NCBI GenBank assembly: GCA_002401695.1 | Contig: NVTV01000003.1 | Location: 310,001 to 374,000 of the forward strand | Reading direction: 5' to 3' | Source of the DNA: Alphaproteobacteria bacterium | GTDB lineage: Bacteria > Pseudomonadota > Alphaproteobacteria > Micavibrionales > Micavibrionaceae | DNA: 64,000 nucleotides | Shown: positions 26,368 through 34,440 of the stretch, in pieces | Numbering within the stretch: position 1 is the stretch's first letter | Layout of the letters: every line of letters starts with the position of its first letter | Made by a program: the position numbers and the translations under genes | The notes under the pieces: generated by a model | What the model saw: the letters and a program-made list of their open reading frames with translations, nothing else | The model's database searches: none | What the model was told of the DNA's origin: nothing

Positions 26368-27621
26368 CTAATTTATAAAGAGCCTGCCGATCTCGAAGGC
26401 CAGCATGGTGGAGCAAACGGCAAACCCTGTTAGCGGTATACTCCAGTGGATTGAAAACAGCCCTTGCGGCGGTACGTCTTCTGTCCATTTTATTTTTAAA
26501 AGTGCGGCATTCACGACGGCAAAAACAAAGAGAATAATCGTGCTTGTCACCCTTGCGAGGACGCCCAGGTCAAACAGCAGAGCCAAAATAAGGGCTGCGA
26601 CAATGACAAAACTTGTGGCTTGCAGGGGCGTTTGTGTTTTGTGATGAACGCGGCCAAACAGCACGGGCGCTTCACCGCCTTTTCCCATACCATAGAGTAC
26701 TCTGGCCCCCATAATGATCTGGACAAGTGCACCATTCACTGTGGCTAAAATGCTGATCAGGCCCATCAGGTAAGGCGGAATGCCCTCACCATTATGATCC
26801 ATTATGACTGCCATGGGTGTGTTGCTTTGTGCCAAATCCGCCAGAGGCACGCTCAGTACCGCTACCAGCGCCACTAAAACATACATGATCAGCGTGAGAA
26901 CAATACAAATGATAATCGCCCGCGGCATCGCGCGCTGGACATCTTTGACTTCTTCGGCCACGTTGACCATATCTTCAAACCCAATGAAGGCGTAAAAAGC
27001 CAGAAAGGCTCCGCTCAAAATACTACTCCAGAGTACGAAATCATGCAGCTCGGCCTGCTGCGGTATAAGTTCGGTCCAGCGCGTATCCAGCGTTGCCAGA
27101 TCATGCCTGCCTGTAAAAACAATAAGAAGAAGCCCGCCTATTTCTATGAGTGTTATGATCGTCACAAGCGCTACGGATTGCGTAATACCCCACGCCGCGA
27201 CGAGCCCCAGAGTCAACACAATCACCGCCGTTAATGGACCTTCTGGCAAGTTTATAAAATCCTGAATAAATCCGGCTGTGGCGCTTGCCAAAGCGGCGGC
27301 AGACACCACAGCCATAAAGATAACTAGCCAGCCAATCAGGGTTGCAAAATTCTTGCGTGAAAAGGCAGCATTCACGTAACGGACTTCTCCGGCACTGAGT
27401 GGGAAACGGGCCGCCATTTCAGCATAGGAAAAAGCAGTGATGAGGGCCAAAAAAGCAGATAATGCAAAGGCTATGGGCGCATACATACCGGCAACGCCGA
27501 TCACCTTGCCAGTCAGGGCATAAATGCCACCACCAATCATTGTGCCCAGACCATATAGAATCAAAAGCGGTAGGGAAATACTGCGTTTAAGATTGTCGTT
27601 TTTTCTATTATTTTCACTCAT
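26368..27621 (-). CDS. APC-family amino acid permease
   Basis: A 417-residue transporter of the amino acid-polyamine-organocation superfamily with about twelve membrane helices. The first helix has the family's substrate-site glycines 'GLGTMIGGGIYALTGKVIG' (~residues 24-42), helix 2-3 'AFSYAEMAARFPLSAGEVRY', and the helix 6 region 'FLAFYAFIGFEDMVNVAEE' (~205-225) with the FxGFE pattern. The substrate is not evident. Its ATG overlaps the TGA of a short upstream reading frame (ATGA), the remnant of a gene that was probably co-translated with it. It lies between the two ~95-bp direct repeats. Confidence 0.9.
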   Translation of the reverse strand: MSENNRKNDNLKRSISLPLLILYGLGTMIGGGIYALTGKVIGVAGMYAPIAFALSAFLALITAFSYAEMAARFPLSAGEVRYVNAAFSRKNFATLIGWLVIFMAVVSAAALASATAGFIQDFINLPEGPLTAVIVLTLGLVAAWGITQSVALVTIITLIEIGGLLLIVFTGRHDLATLDTRWTELIPQQAELHDFVLWSSILSGAFLAFYAFIGFEDMVNVAEEVKDVQRAMPRAIIICIVLTLIMYVLVALVAVLSVPLADLAQSNTPMAVIMDHNGEGIPPYLMGLISILATVNGALVQIIMGARVLYGMGKGGEAPVLFGRVHHKTQTPLQATSFVIVAALILALLFDLGVLARVTSTIILFVFAVVNAALLKIKWTEDVPPQGLFSIHWSIPLTGFAVCSTMLAFEIGRLFIN

Positions 27622-27737
27622 GCAACGCGTTCCTTGCCCAGTGGTTTGAAGAAAACCATAAGCAGTGACAATAGCAGCAAATTAGCCACAAGCGCCATAA
27701 AAAACAGCGCTATGCCGAGCCGATCAAAACAATTTTT
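27618..27737 (-). pseudogene. C-terminal remnant of a membrane protein gene
   Basis: On the minus strand an open frame of ~39 codons ends in a TGA overlapping the permease ATG. It reads ...'DRLGIALFFMALVANLLLLS' then 'LLMVFFKPLGKERVA', exactly what the last membrane helix and basic tail of a transporter look like. No start codon and no upstream part are present: a stop closes the frame at 27740. I take it as the 3' end of a deleted transporter gene that was once translationally coupled to the permease. A 24-residue peptide from the internal ATG is the alternative. Confidence 0.45.
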
Positions 27738-28049
27738 TCATATATTTTCCAAATGCAAACATAGCCTATACTCTTTACCATTATATTGAATTTTTTAATA
27801 ATCTAAATAATAAGGCTATAATAGTACCGAGAGGAATTATTCAGGGTTAAGTTGCATTAAGATAGTCCTCTAACTTTTGAAAACACGGTTTATCTTGTAC
27901 CTGATCGCCCCCCCCCAGACTAGAGTGGGCACAACAATGTAATTTACGAACGCAGAAACAAAGAAAAGAGCTCTTTAGGTATTATTTTCACAGATGACGC
28001 TATATACTTTTAGTGTCCTTGAATAAAATAATATGGCTGGAGAAATATT
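27738..28049. other. Intergenic region before the Kef-type antiporter
   Basis: About 310 bp, AT-rich, between divergent transcription units. It contains a run of nine C at 27908-27916 and several TATA-like stretches that could serve as promoters for the antiporter. No gene, RNA or clear operator seen. Confidence 0.5.
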
Positions 28050-29738
28050 ATGCCAGAAACCATTTATCTAACGCATATACTTTTTCTTTTGGCCGCAGCC
28101 GTATTAACAGTGCCGATTTTCCAGCGGCTTGGTCTTGGTTCTATGCTGGGATATCTTTCTGCAGGCGCCATTATTGGCCCTTGGGGGTTTGGGTTTATAA
28201 ATCAGGTCGAGGAAATTCGCCATATCGCAGAATTCGGCGTTGTTTTTCTTTTATTTATTATTGGAATTGAACTGAATTTCACCCGCTTATTGGCTATGAA
28301 GCGCATGGTGCTTGGTTTGGGATTGTCACAACTCATAGCTACAGGCTCTATTTTAGCCGGACTGGCTTTGTTGCTCGGTATGCCTAAAGACACAGCCATC
28401 ATAATAGGCTTTGGTTTTGCTCTTTCCTCTACTGCCTTTGGTCTTCAGACATTAACTGAAAAAAACGAGTTGGGAAGCGTTACCGGACGCACATCTTTTT
28501 CTATTTTGCTATTACAAGATTTAGCTGTTGTGCCGCTTCTTACCCTCGTGTCATTTTTGGCGCATGACATTTCAATAGCTGGAAGCGGCGGGCTTGCCTT
28601 TCTTCAAGGCTTTCTTGTCATTGCCGCTGTAATTTTAGCAGGACGGTTTATTTTAACGCCTGCTCTGCGTTTGGTTGCCGCCAGTCACAATGCAGAAGTT
28701 TTTATCGCGGCGGCGGTTTTAGTCGTGCTGGGCACGGCGTGGTTAATGGAATCTGTGGGGCTATCTATGGCTCTTGGAGCTTTTTTGGCCGGATTGATCC
28801 TTGCAGATTCACATTATCGTCACCAGATTGTTGCGGACATTCAACCCTTCCGTGGGCTTCTTCTGGGGCTGTTTTTCATGTCAGTCGGGATGTCCGTAGA
28901 TTTTAGCCTTCTCATACAAAAGCCGTTACTGATTGCCGGATTGGTCGGGACATTATTGATGGTAAAAATCATAGTTATTTTGTGTGTGTGCAAAATTGCG
29001 CGCATCAATAACGGGACATCCATTCGGGTTTCAATGTTGCTCTCACAAAGCGGAGAGTTTGGGTTTGTGTTGTTTGGGCTGGCTGTTACGGTCGGCCTCA
29101 TGGACATGGCTTTATTCCAGATGCTCACCCTGATTATTGCTATGAGCATGGTGAGCGCGCCGTTTATGGCCATTGCCGGAGAACACATTGAACGGCGTTT
29201 GAGAAAGAGAAAAAAACAAACTTCTTTTGATGGAAACATTACACAGCCGAAGGGAGAGCATTTTATTATTTTGGTCGGGTTTGGCCGGGTAGGGAAACGT
29301 GTGGCCAAGATTCTTGACGCGGGTAGTGTTCCTTACCTCGCGTTAGATAACGACCCTCATCTCGTAACAAAGGGACAAGCGGATGGCTTCCCAGTTATTT
29401 ACGGAGATGCCAGCCGATATGACGTGCTAAATGCTATGGGTGCAGCGCGGGCCAGTGCCATTGTCGTTACAATCGACAAAGTCATGGTAGTGGAACGATT
29501 GGTTCATATTATTCGCTCTCGTTATCCGAAAACACCAATTTATGCGCGAGGACGTGATAAGGATCATTGCGAAAAACTGCACAAAGCGGGCGCAACCATT
29601 CCTGTTTCTGAGACATTGGAGGCAAGCCTGAAACTAGGAGGCGCTGCTCTTGCCGTTAGCGGCGTTTCAGACAAAGAGGCAGCAAACCTTATTGATGAAT
29701 TTCGTGAAGTGTATTATGAGACTTTAAGCGGCAGTTAA
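28050..29738 (+). CDS. Kef-type monovalent cation/proton antiporter with RCK domain
   Basis: A 562-residue CPA2-family protein. About thirteen membrane helices fill residues 1-380, including the starting 'FQRLGLGSMLGYLSAGAIIG' and the discontinuous-helix region 'LLLQDLAVVPLLTLVSF' that carries the ion-binding Asp. A cytoplasmic RCK (TrkA-N) domain follows from ~400 with the nucleotide-binding 'ILVGFGRVGKRVAKILD' and acidic 'LALDNDP'. It resembles KefB/KefC and other K+/H+ antiporters but no KefF/KefG ancillary gene is adjacent. SD GGAG lies ~8 nt before the ATG. Together with the permease it sits between two diverged direct repeats, so it may belong to a mobile block. Confidence 0.92.
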   Translation: MPETIYLTHILFLLAAAVLTVPIFQRLGLGSMLGYLSAGAIIGPWGFGFINQVEEIRHIAEFGVVFLLFIIGIELNFTRLLAMKRMVLGLGLSQLIATGSILAGLALLLGMPKDTAIIIGFGFALSSTAFGLQTLTEKNELGSVTGRTSFSILLLQDLAVVPLLTLVSFLAHDISIAGSGGLAFLQGFLVIAAVILAGRFILTPALRLVAASHNAEVFIAAAVLVVLGTAWLMESVGLSMALGAFLAGLILADSHYRHQIVADIQPFRGLLLGLFFMSVGMSVDFSLLIQKPLLIAGLVGTLLMVKIIVILCVCKIARINNGTSIRVSMLLSQSGEFGFVLFGLAVTVGLMDMALFQMLTLIIAMSMVSAPFMAIAGEHIERRLRKRKKQTSFDGNITQPKGEHFIILVGFGRVGKRVAKILDAGSVPYLALDNDPHLVTKGQADGFPVIYGDASRYDVLNAMGAARASAIVVTIDKVMVVERLVHIIRSRYPKTPIYARGRDKDHCEKLHKAGATIPVSETLEASLKLGGAALAVSGVSDKEAANLIDEFREVYYETLSGS

Positions 29739-29824
29739 GGCACAATATTTTTGTTGCCGCAAGAGTGATGATTTGTAAGAAAAATAGTTAAAAACTAATT
29801 CATTTTTCTTTTAAAGTAACGCTT

Positions 29825-29917
29825 GAGAATGGTTATTGTTAGACTACGCGCACAGCCATTTTATTTTCCTTCCGACACATTCAGAGAATTATAGCCACGA
29901 AGCCCTGCTGTGTGCGG
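29825..29917 (+). repeat. Copy B of a diverged ~95-bp direct repeat
   Basis: Partner of the repeat at 26233-26327, same orientation, sharing the 17-bp core CACAGCCATTTTATTTT at 29851-29867. An open frame runs through it and on to ~30069, but without recognisable protein features beyond the shared peptide. Confidence 0.7.
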
Positions 29918-29972
29918 CCTTTGCCGTGAACCGTTTTTTCGACACGCGCAGAGAACTTCAATTTCATCCCGT

Positions 29973-29991
29973 ATATAGCCCATTTTCTCTA
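29973..29991 (+). repeat. 19-bp direct repeat, left copy
   Basis: ATATAGCCCATTTTCTCTA occurs here and, identically and in the same orientation, at 38166-38184, where it overlaps the stop codon of the NtrC-type regulator gene. Around the exact match a further ~20 bp are partly similar on both sides. The pair brackets the recombinase remnant and the quorum-sensing genes, as attachment-site repeats would. Confidence 0.6.
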
Positions 29992-30022
29992 CGACCTATT
30001 TTGACGCGTGTCGGGTGGATAG

Positions 30023-30148
30023 TTTCCCTGTTAAACAGGGAAATAACAGGGAAGTTTTTTGTTTTATAATACGGTTTTTGGGAAAAAACGAGAGAAACAC
30101 TGGGCTGTGCTATGACTAGTGCTCAAAATAACAGGGAATATGCAGGGA
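30023..30148. repeat. AACAGGGAA repeats and hairpin beyond recombinase remnant
   Basis: A hairpin with arms TTTCCCTG (30023-30030) and CAGGGAAA (30036-30043) is followed by further copies of AACAGGGAA at 30045 and 30130 and a CAGGGA at 30143, with a TTTTTT after the second. The cluster begins right after the stop of the minus-strand recombinase remnant, so it is either its terminator or part of the recombination site region. The rest of 29739-30148 shows no gene. Confidence 0.65.
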
Positions 30149-30831
30149 TTATATAGATTGAAGAATTTCAAAACTGGTGAATATCGCTGTCCCGACATAG
30201 GCTTGGGAGCAATTTTCACGGAGCGCGATGTCTTTAAGTGTCATACCCTCAAAATGCTTACTGCGCCAGATTACACCCTGCACCAATTTCTTCAGACTCG
30301 CAGATGGCAGGTTAAATACATCTGTTTGATCTTTGGGCTCAATCACAATGGTGCCTCGTTTGGTGCGGCCCGTTTTATAGGGCGCTTTAATTTCGAATTC
30401 TTCTTCACATCCAGTAACGCTTACGTTTAAGTGTTTCTCAACGAGTTTCTTGAATCCCTTTGGTTTTACTTCAAGAGTGAGTTCGTCAAGGTTGATTGTA
30501 ATTTTGGTAATGCATTTCTGGACTAGATTATAAGCGGGTATGTCTTCTTGGCATTTCAAAATATACTCCAAAGCTGGCCCCTCAGTTTTATCGCATAGTT
30601 TTTCAATGTTATTTCGAATTGTTGTTTCTATAAGTGTTTCAATTTCGTGTGCCGGTAATCGTGCCATTGCTCCATTGGGGTGGTCGCGACTTTGTAGCAA
30701 ATTCTGTGATACGTAATAATGCCTTCATGCAGTCCTTCATAGATTTTGCCTTTGTGTGAAATCTTGCCGATGTAAGCCGGATTTTTCAAAATTGCGTAAA
30801 GCGCACCGCGTGAGAATTTTACGCCGCCCAT
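30149..30831 (-). pseudogene. Serine recombinase remnant, frameshifted and truncated
   Basis: Two frames together give the C-terminal half of a large serine recombinase. The first (from 30831) reads 'FSRGALYAILKNPAYIGKIS' and 'HKGKIYEGLHEGI', the standard recombinase-domain sequence. A second frame then continues with 'YYVSQNLLQSRDHPNGAMAR' and 'LPAHEIETLIE' and runs to 30149, ending with an HTH-like 'MTLKDIALRENCSQAYVGTA'. Between the two parts the zinc-ribbon segment is missing and the frame is shifted, and there is no N-terminal resolvase domain with the catalytic Ser. It is a dead copy and marks an old mobile-element insertion next to the quorum-sensing genes. Confidence 0.88.
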
Positions 30832-31203
30832 AGTGTTACCTTAGTTATTATGACGGAATCAAAATTTTTAAATGGTTTTATAAGGCCTAGCAGCATGCAA
30901 ATGAAAGAAAAGGCCGCGACTTATTAGTGATAATGGCTCGTGTTATATCTTTATAGATATACAAAGTGGGCATAGAGAATACGATGGTACGTATTGATGA
31001 TTTTTAAAAAATTGTAATTAAGCCACTAGGTGCACATATATTATCATTTGCAGCATTTAGGAGTATTCTCAATTTTTTAATATTAAGATTTTTGCCTTCA
31101 TTGTCGAAGAAAATAAGTGTTTTATTTTTGATCATTACTTTCATGAGGAACTCAAACTATACTAAATGGTTATTATAAGACAACAACTTAAAGCATTATA
31201 TAT
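30832..31203. other. AT-rich gap between recombinase remnant and XRE gene
   Basis: About 370 bp of strongly AT-rich sequence. I see no open frame with protein character and no RNA gene. The promoter of the XRE regulator must be here. It may be decayed mobile-element DNA. Confidence 0.45.
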
Positions 31204-31593
31204 ATGTTTGATAGAAAAACAAAAGGTTCCGTAACACCAGAAGATAAAGTGATAGGAGCCAATTTAAAGATGCTACGCTTTAAAAGCGGTGCTCCTCAGC
31301 AAAAAATTGCTGAGAAGTTAGGTGTAACATTCCAACAAATACAGAAATATGAAAAAGGTATAAATAGAATATCTGCATTTAATTTGTACAGACTATCTAA
31401 AATTTTTGGCGTTGATATGTGTGCGTTTTTCAATGGCATTGAAGAAAACGATAAATCTGCAGAGGCTATCACAAAGACTGACAAGGCGGTTTTAGATATG
31501 GCACGATCATTCAAAGATATTGAAAATCCTGAGGTGCAAAAGTTTATCACTATTATGATACAAGAAGCACATAAGAATAATAAAACTACCTAA
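31204..31593 (+). CDS. XRE-family (Cro/CI) transcriptional regulator
   Basis: A 129-residue regulator. The HTH_3 domain is in residues ~18-75: 'IGANLKMLRFKSGAPQQKIA' then 'EKLGVTFQQIQKYEKGINRI' and 'SAFNLYRLSKIFGVDMCAFF'. The 'TFQQIQKYEKGxNR' core is typical of an alphaproteobacterial group that includes PraR of Rhizobium, a repressor of quorum-sensing genes (from memory). The C-terminal ~45 residues are helical. The last 8 bp overlap the 3' end of the convergent desaturase gene. Being beside luxR/luxI makes control of that system a sensible hypothesis. No clear ribosome-binding site precedes the ATG. Confidence 0.88.
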   Translation: MFDRKTKGSVTPEDKVIGANLKMLRFKSGAPQQKIAEKLGVTFQQIQKYEKGINRISAFNLYRLSKIFGVDMCAFFNGIEENDKSAEAITKTDKAVLDMARSFKDIENPEVQKFITIMIQEAHKNNKTT

Positions 31594-32485
31594 CCTTTAG
31601 AGCATCTCCTGATTTCATAGATTTGCAAGTTTTAAAAAATGTGATCAATTCAGCTAGTTTCATTATCCTTACCTCCTTAACATGCTTTCGTATTACAGGA
31701 AGGCGATGATATGGTATAGATGGCCAATTATGATGTTCCCAGTGCATCCATGAATTATGAGGAGCCAAAAGTGCCCCTTGGAGATAACTCAAATGTAACC
31801 GGTGGGTTTCAGATGTTCCTTGGTGTTCAAGCCACAGACGTAAACGAAACGCCATCATAAATGTAGTTACCAGTGCCAAATACCATATTATAGGCACCCA
31901 CCAAAAACCAAACAGGATACACGCAAGAACTAAAATTATATGCATTGCAATGAGTGGGTAGTATTGTGATGTTTTATCAGGCTTTGAGTAAGTGATAATA
32001 ATCCAGTAATCAGGTACGCTAAAGCCAACGATATCAAGTGCTGCATATTTAAGCACTTTAAAAGGGCTTGTGGGTAGATCCCATTGTGGTGCTCTCGATT
32101 TTTTATGCGCAAGCTCTGGGTCTTCTTGTGCACCGGCGTGTCTATGGTGTTTTTTGTGTAAGGTGCGATAGCCACTAACTGTTAAGCCGATAGGCCAGAA
32201 ACAGATTAAATTAGTAAGGAAATCGTTCATTTTTTTATTTTTGAGAAGTGTGTAATGTGTGCCATCGTGTCCGAGTATGGTTAGGGCGTGCTGTCTATTC
32301 CCAATGATCAGAAGACACAATAAGGCAGTAAAAATATTGGAGAAGAGGTATATGCAATAAAAACTTGTCATAATAACAAACCAATCCCGGCATGCATCGA
32401 AAAGCCATGGCCAAACCGTGGGTTTTGCTAAAGTTTTCAGTATTCCTCTATCTAAACTTTTTCTGTATTCGTGCTTGGTAGGCAT
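31586..32485 (-). CDS. Membrane fatty acid desaturase/hydroxylase
   Basis: A 299-residue diiron membrane enzyme of the fatty acid desaturase superfamily. All three histidine boxes are visible: 'LGHDGTH' (~72-78), 'LHKKHHRHAGAQEDPE' (~109-124) and 'HNSWMHWEHHNWPSIP' (~243-258), with four or so membrane helices between them. Substrate unknown; relatives act on acyl lipids or carotenoids. An ideal AAGGAGG ribosome-binding site precedes the ATG. It diverges from the PhyH-like gene across a 139-bp region that holds a palindrome related to the luxI promoter box, so both may be quorum-controlled and may act on the same lipid-like product. Confidence 0.9.
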   Translation of the reverse strand: MPTKHEYRKSLDRGILKTLAKPTVWPWLFDACRDWFVIMTSFYCIYLFSNIFTALLCLLIIGNRQHALTILGHDGTHYTLLKNKKMNDFLTNLICFWPIGLTVSGYRTLHKKHHRHAGAQEDPELAHKKSRAPQWDLPTSPFKVLKYAALDIVGFSVPDYWIIITYSKPDKTSQYYPLIAMHIILVLACILFGFWWVPIIWYLALVTTFMMAFRLRLWLEHQGTSETHRLHLSYLQGALLAPHNSWMHWEHHNWPSIPYHRLPVIRKHVKEVRIMKLAELITFFKTCKSMKSGDALKVR

Positions 32486-32550
32486 TATTTCCTCCTTATC
32501 AATTCGTGATCGAATAAGGATTTTAATTATTCATTACTATTTGTAATCCC

Positions 32551-32566
32551 ACCTACCTAGGTAGTT
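32551..32566. promoter_or_regulatory. Palindrome in desaturase/PhyH divergent promoter
   Basis: CTACCTAGGTAG (32553-32564) is a perfect 12-bp palindrome, extended on the left to ACCTAC as in the luxI box half-site. It lies between divergent genes. A perfect TATAAT at 32578-32583 reads toward the PhyH-like gene, and the palindrome overlaps the place of its -35 element. That position fits either a repressor site or a LuxR-type box with shortened spacer (4 nt between half-sites against 8 in the luxI box). Confidence 0.55.
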
Positions 32567-32624
32567 TCGTAAATTTATATAATTGGTATTTTATTAGCAT
32601 TTACATAGAACAGGAGACCTTAAA

Positions 32625-33524
32625 ATGGCGCAAGTTAAACAAGTAGAAGCTACTGAAAGTGTTCAAAAGATAATTCAAATATTAGAGGAAGATGGGTGCA
32701 TTGTTCTTAAGAATGCTATGGACTCAATACAACTAAATAAGCTAAAGGCTGAGTTAGAGCCTCATATGGCACAAACCCCAAATTGTAACGGCGATTTTTA
32801 TGGGCACAAGACGAAGAGAGTTGGCTCTCTTATAGCGAAGTCAGCCGTATGTTGTGATCTTGCTATCAAATCAGTATTATTATCTGTGATGGATGAATTT
32901 TTATTGCGTTCATGCAAAAGTTATCAATTAAACTTAACACAGGCGATTCAAATCGGTCCCGGTGAACCCCAGCAAATGATGCACCCAGATGATCCAATGT
33001 TTCCTGTTGCATTACAAACAGGAGAAAAAATGATTAACTGTATGTGGGCAATAGATGATTTTACGGATGCAAATGGTGCAACTCACCTTGTGCCAGGAAG
33101 TCATAAATGGGAACGAGAAGGCCTGCTACCTGAACGCGTTCCGGAAAAGGATGACATTACTAAAGGTGAGATGCCGGCAGGGTCTGTCTTAATTTACTTT
33201 GGCTCTCTTTTGCACTGCGGTGGCGCTAACACCACCTCGACACCTCGAACAGGCCTTGTTGTCAGTTACTGTTTAGGGTGGCTAAGGCAGTCTGAAAATC
33301 AATACTTAGCTGTGTCTCAAGAAATAACAAGAACATTACCTCAACGTTTACAAGAATTAATGGGTTATTTTGTACACAAGCCAAACTTAGGACAAATTGA
33401 GGGAAGAGATCCCCGTGAGTTGCTTTTAGGAAAGCATATCGTGAACTCGGGATTTGAAGAATTTCTTCCGGAAGAAGTTCGGCCATTTATTGAAGAGCAT
33501 AAGAAAAGACTAGCGGCCGCATAA
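32625..33524 (+). CDS. Phytanoyl-CoA dioxygenase (PhyH)-like enzyme
   Basis: A 299-residue Fe(II)/2-oxoglutarate oxygenase of the PhyH family. The metal triad is visible: 'MMHPDDPMF' gives the HxD pair (~residues 120-122) and 'SLLHCGGANTT' the distal His (~196), with a following Arg in 'STPRTGLVVSY' for 2-oxoglutarate. N-terminal 'ILEEDGCIVLKNAMD' is also typical. The substrate is unknown. PhyH genes have been noted beside luxI/luxR in sphingomonads (recalled knowledge), which makes this arrangement more than chance: the enzyme may modify the signal, a membrane lipid or a quorum-controlled metabolite. AGGAGA lies 9 nt before the ATG; luxR follows 90 bp later. Confidence 0.9.
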   Translation: MAQVKQVEATESVQKIIQILEEDGCIVLKNAMDSIQLNKLKAELEPHMAQTPNCNGDFYGHKTKRVGSLIAKSAVCCDLAIKSVLLSVMDEFLLRSCKSYQLNLTQAIQIGPGEPQQMMHPDDPMFPVALQTGEKMINCMWAIDDFTDANGATHLVPGSHKWEREGLLPERVPEKDDITKGEMPAGSVLIYFGSLLHCGGANTTSTPRTGLVVSYCLGWLRQSENQYLAVSQEITRTLPQRLQELMGYFVHKPNLGQIEGRDPRELLLGKHIVNSGFEEFLPEEVRPFIEEHKKRLAAA

Positions 33525-33614
33525 TAATAATTATGAGCATTCATTCCATTATGTTAATATTTCCCTTGGTTGCAAGTGTGTGTAGTGCATAAATATTAGG
33601 AATTTAGGGGAGAG

Positions 33615-34355
33615 ATGGATTCATTTCAGCATTATTTAGATAAATCTAATAAAGCTAAGAGTGTAGAGGACTTGGTAACTACTCTTTTATTAGAAGTAAA
33701 AAAATATGGTTATGACAGGATGATTTTTTGTCTCCTTTCTGACCATAGCCACATAGGGCTAAGTGCTGGAGTAGGGTATTTAAATAACTATCCAGAAAAT
33801 TGGATGAAATATTATCTTGATAACGGGTTTGATAAAATTGATCCCGTTATCAGCTATTGTAGACAAAAGGTAGGTAGCTTTACCTGGGATGAAATGAGCT
33901 CCAATTTAAATTTAACTAAAAAACAAAAAACATGCTTAAATCTTGGCCGTGAGGCAGATCTGTTGAATGGCGTGTGCACTCCTTTGTGGGGGCCACAAAG
34001 GTTTGCTGGTGTAGGTTTAGCGAGCTCAAATGATAAAGATGCGACTGATTCAAGGCCAGCTACGCTTGATCATATAACAGCCTTGTGCAACCATTTTTAT
34101 TTGGTTTTTCAACGGCGGCATGATGGCGCTATATTGAACAATGATAAACTAGAGAATGTTTTCCTTACGCCTAAAGAATATGAGGTTCTTACTTGGGCCG
34201 CTCGAGGTAAATCAAATAATGATATTGGGGATATTCTCGGTATTTCAGACAGTACTGTGAATTTCCATTTGAGACAAATATACAAAAAATTACAAGTTCA
34301 TGATCGTGTCGTTGCTTGTACAAAAGCAATTACTTTGGGGCTAATTTTCCCCTAA
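33615..34355 (+). CDS. luxR: LuxR-family quorum-sensing transcriptional regulator
   Basis: A 246-residue LuxR-type regulator: residues ~15-165 form the acyl-homoserine-lactone-binding domain (motifs 'YGYDRMIFCL', 'NGFDKIDPVISYC', 'FTWDEM', 'GVCTPLWGPQRFAGVGLASS'), with the conserved Trp and Asp residues of the binding pocket; residues ~180-240 form the GerE/LuxR helix-turn-helix ('LTPKEYEVLTWAARGKSNND', then 'ILGISDSTVNFHLRQIYKKL'). GGGGAGAG precedes the ATG. Its stop codon is the first part of the lux-box dyad that precedes luxI, 86 bp before the luxI start. The expected role is signal-dependent activation of luxI and nearby genes. Confidence 0.95.
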   Translation: MDSFQHYLDKSNKAKSVEDLVTTLLLEVKKYGYDRMIFCLLSDHSHIGLSAGVGYLNNYPENWMKYYLDNGFDKIDPVISYCRQKVGSFTWDEMSSNLNLTKKQKTCLNLGREADLLNGVCTPLWGPQRFAGVGLASSNDKDATDSRPATLDHITALCNHFYLVFQRRHDGAILNNDKLENVFLTPKEYEVLTWAARGKSNNDIGDILGISDSTVNFHLRQIYKKLQVHDRVVACTKAITLGLIFP

Positions 34356-34404
34356 CCTACTCACCTAAGTAGGTTACCCATACTCTCCATTCTGTTTTGA
34401 TAAT
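34354..34404 (+). promoter_or_regulatory. lux-box-like dyad and promoter of luxI
   Basis: Perfect 8-bp inverted repeats AACCTACT (34354-34361) and AGTAGGTT (34368-34375) with a 6-nt spacer form a 22-bp dyad. The inner 20 bp have the ACCT...AGGT ends and spacing of the Vibrio lux box. A GATAAT at 34399-34404 fits a -10 element; a start near 34410 would put the dyad centre around -43 to -46, the usual place for LuxR activation. The dyad begins in the luxR stop codon. Confidence 0.85.
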
Positions 34405-34440
34405 AACCATATTCAATTTTGTGAAATATGGGAGGAAAGA

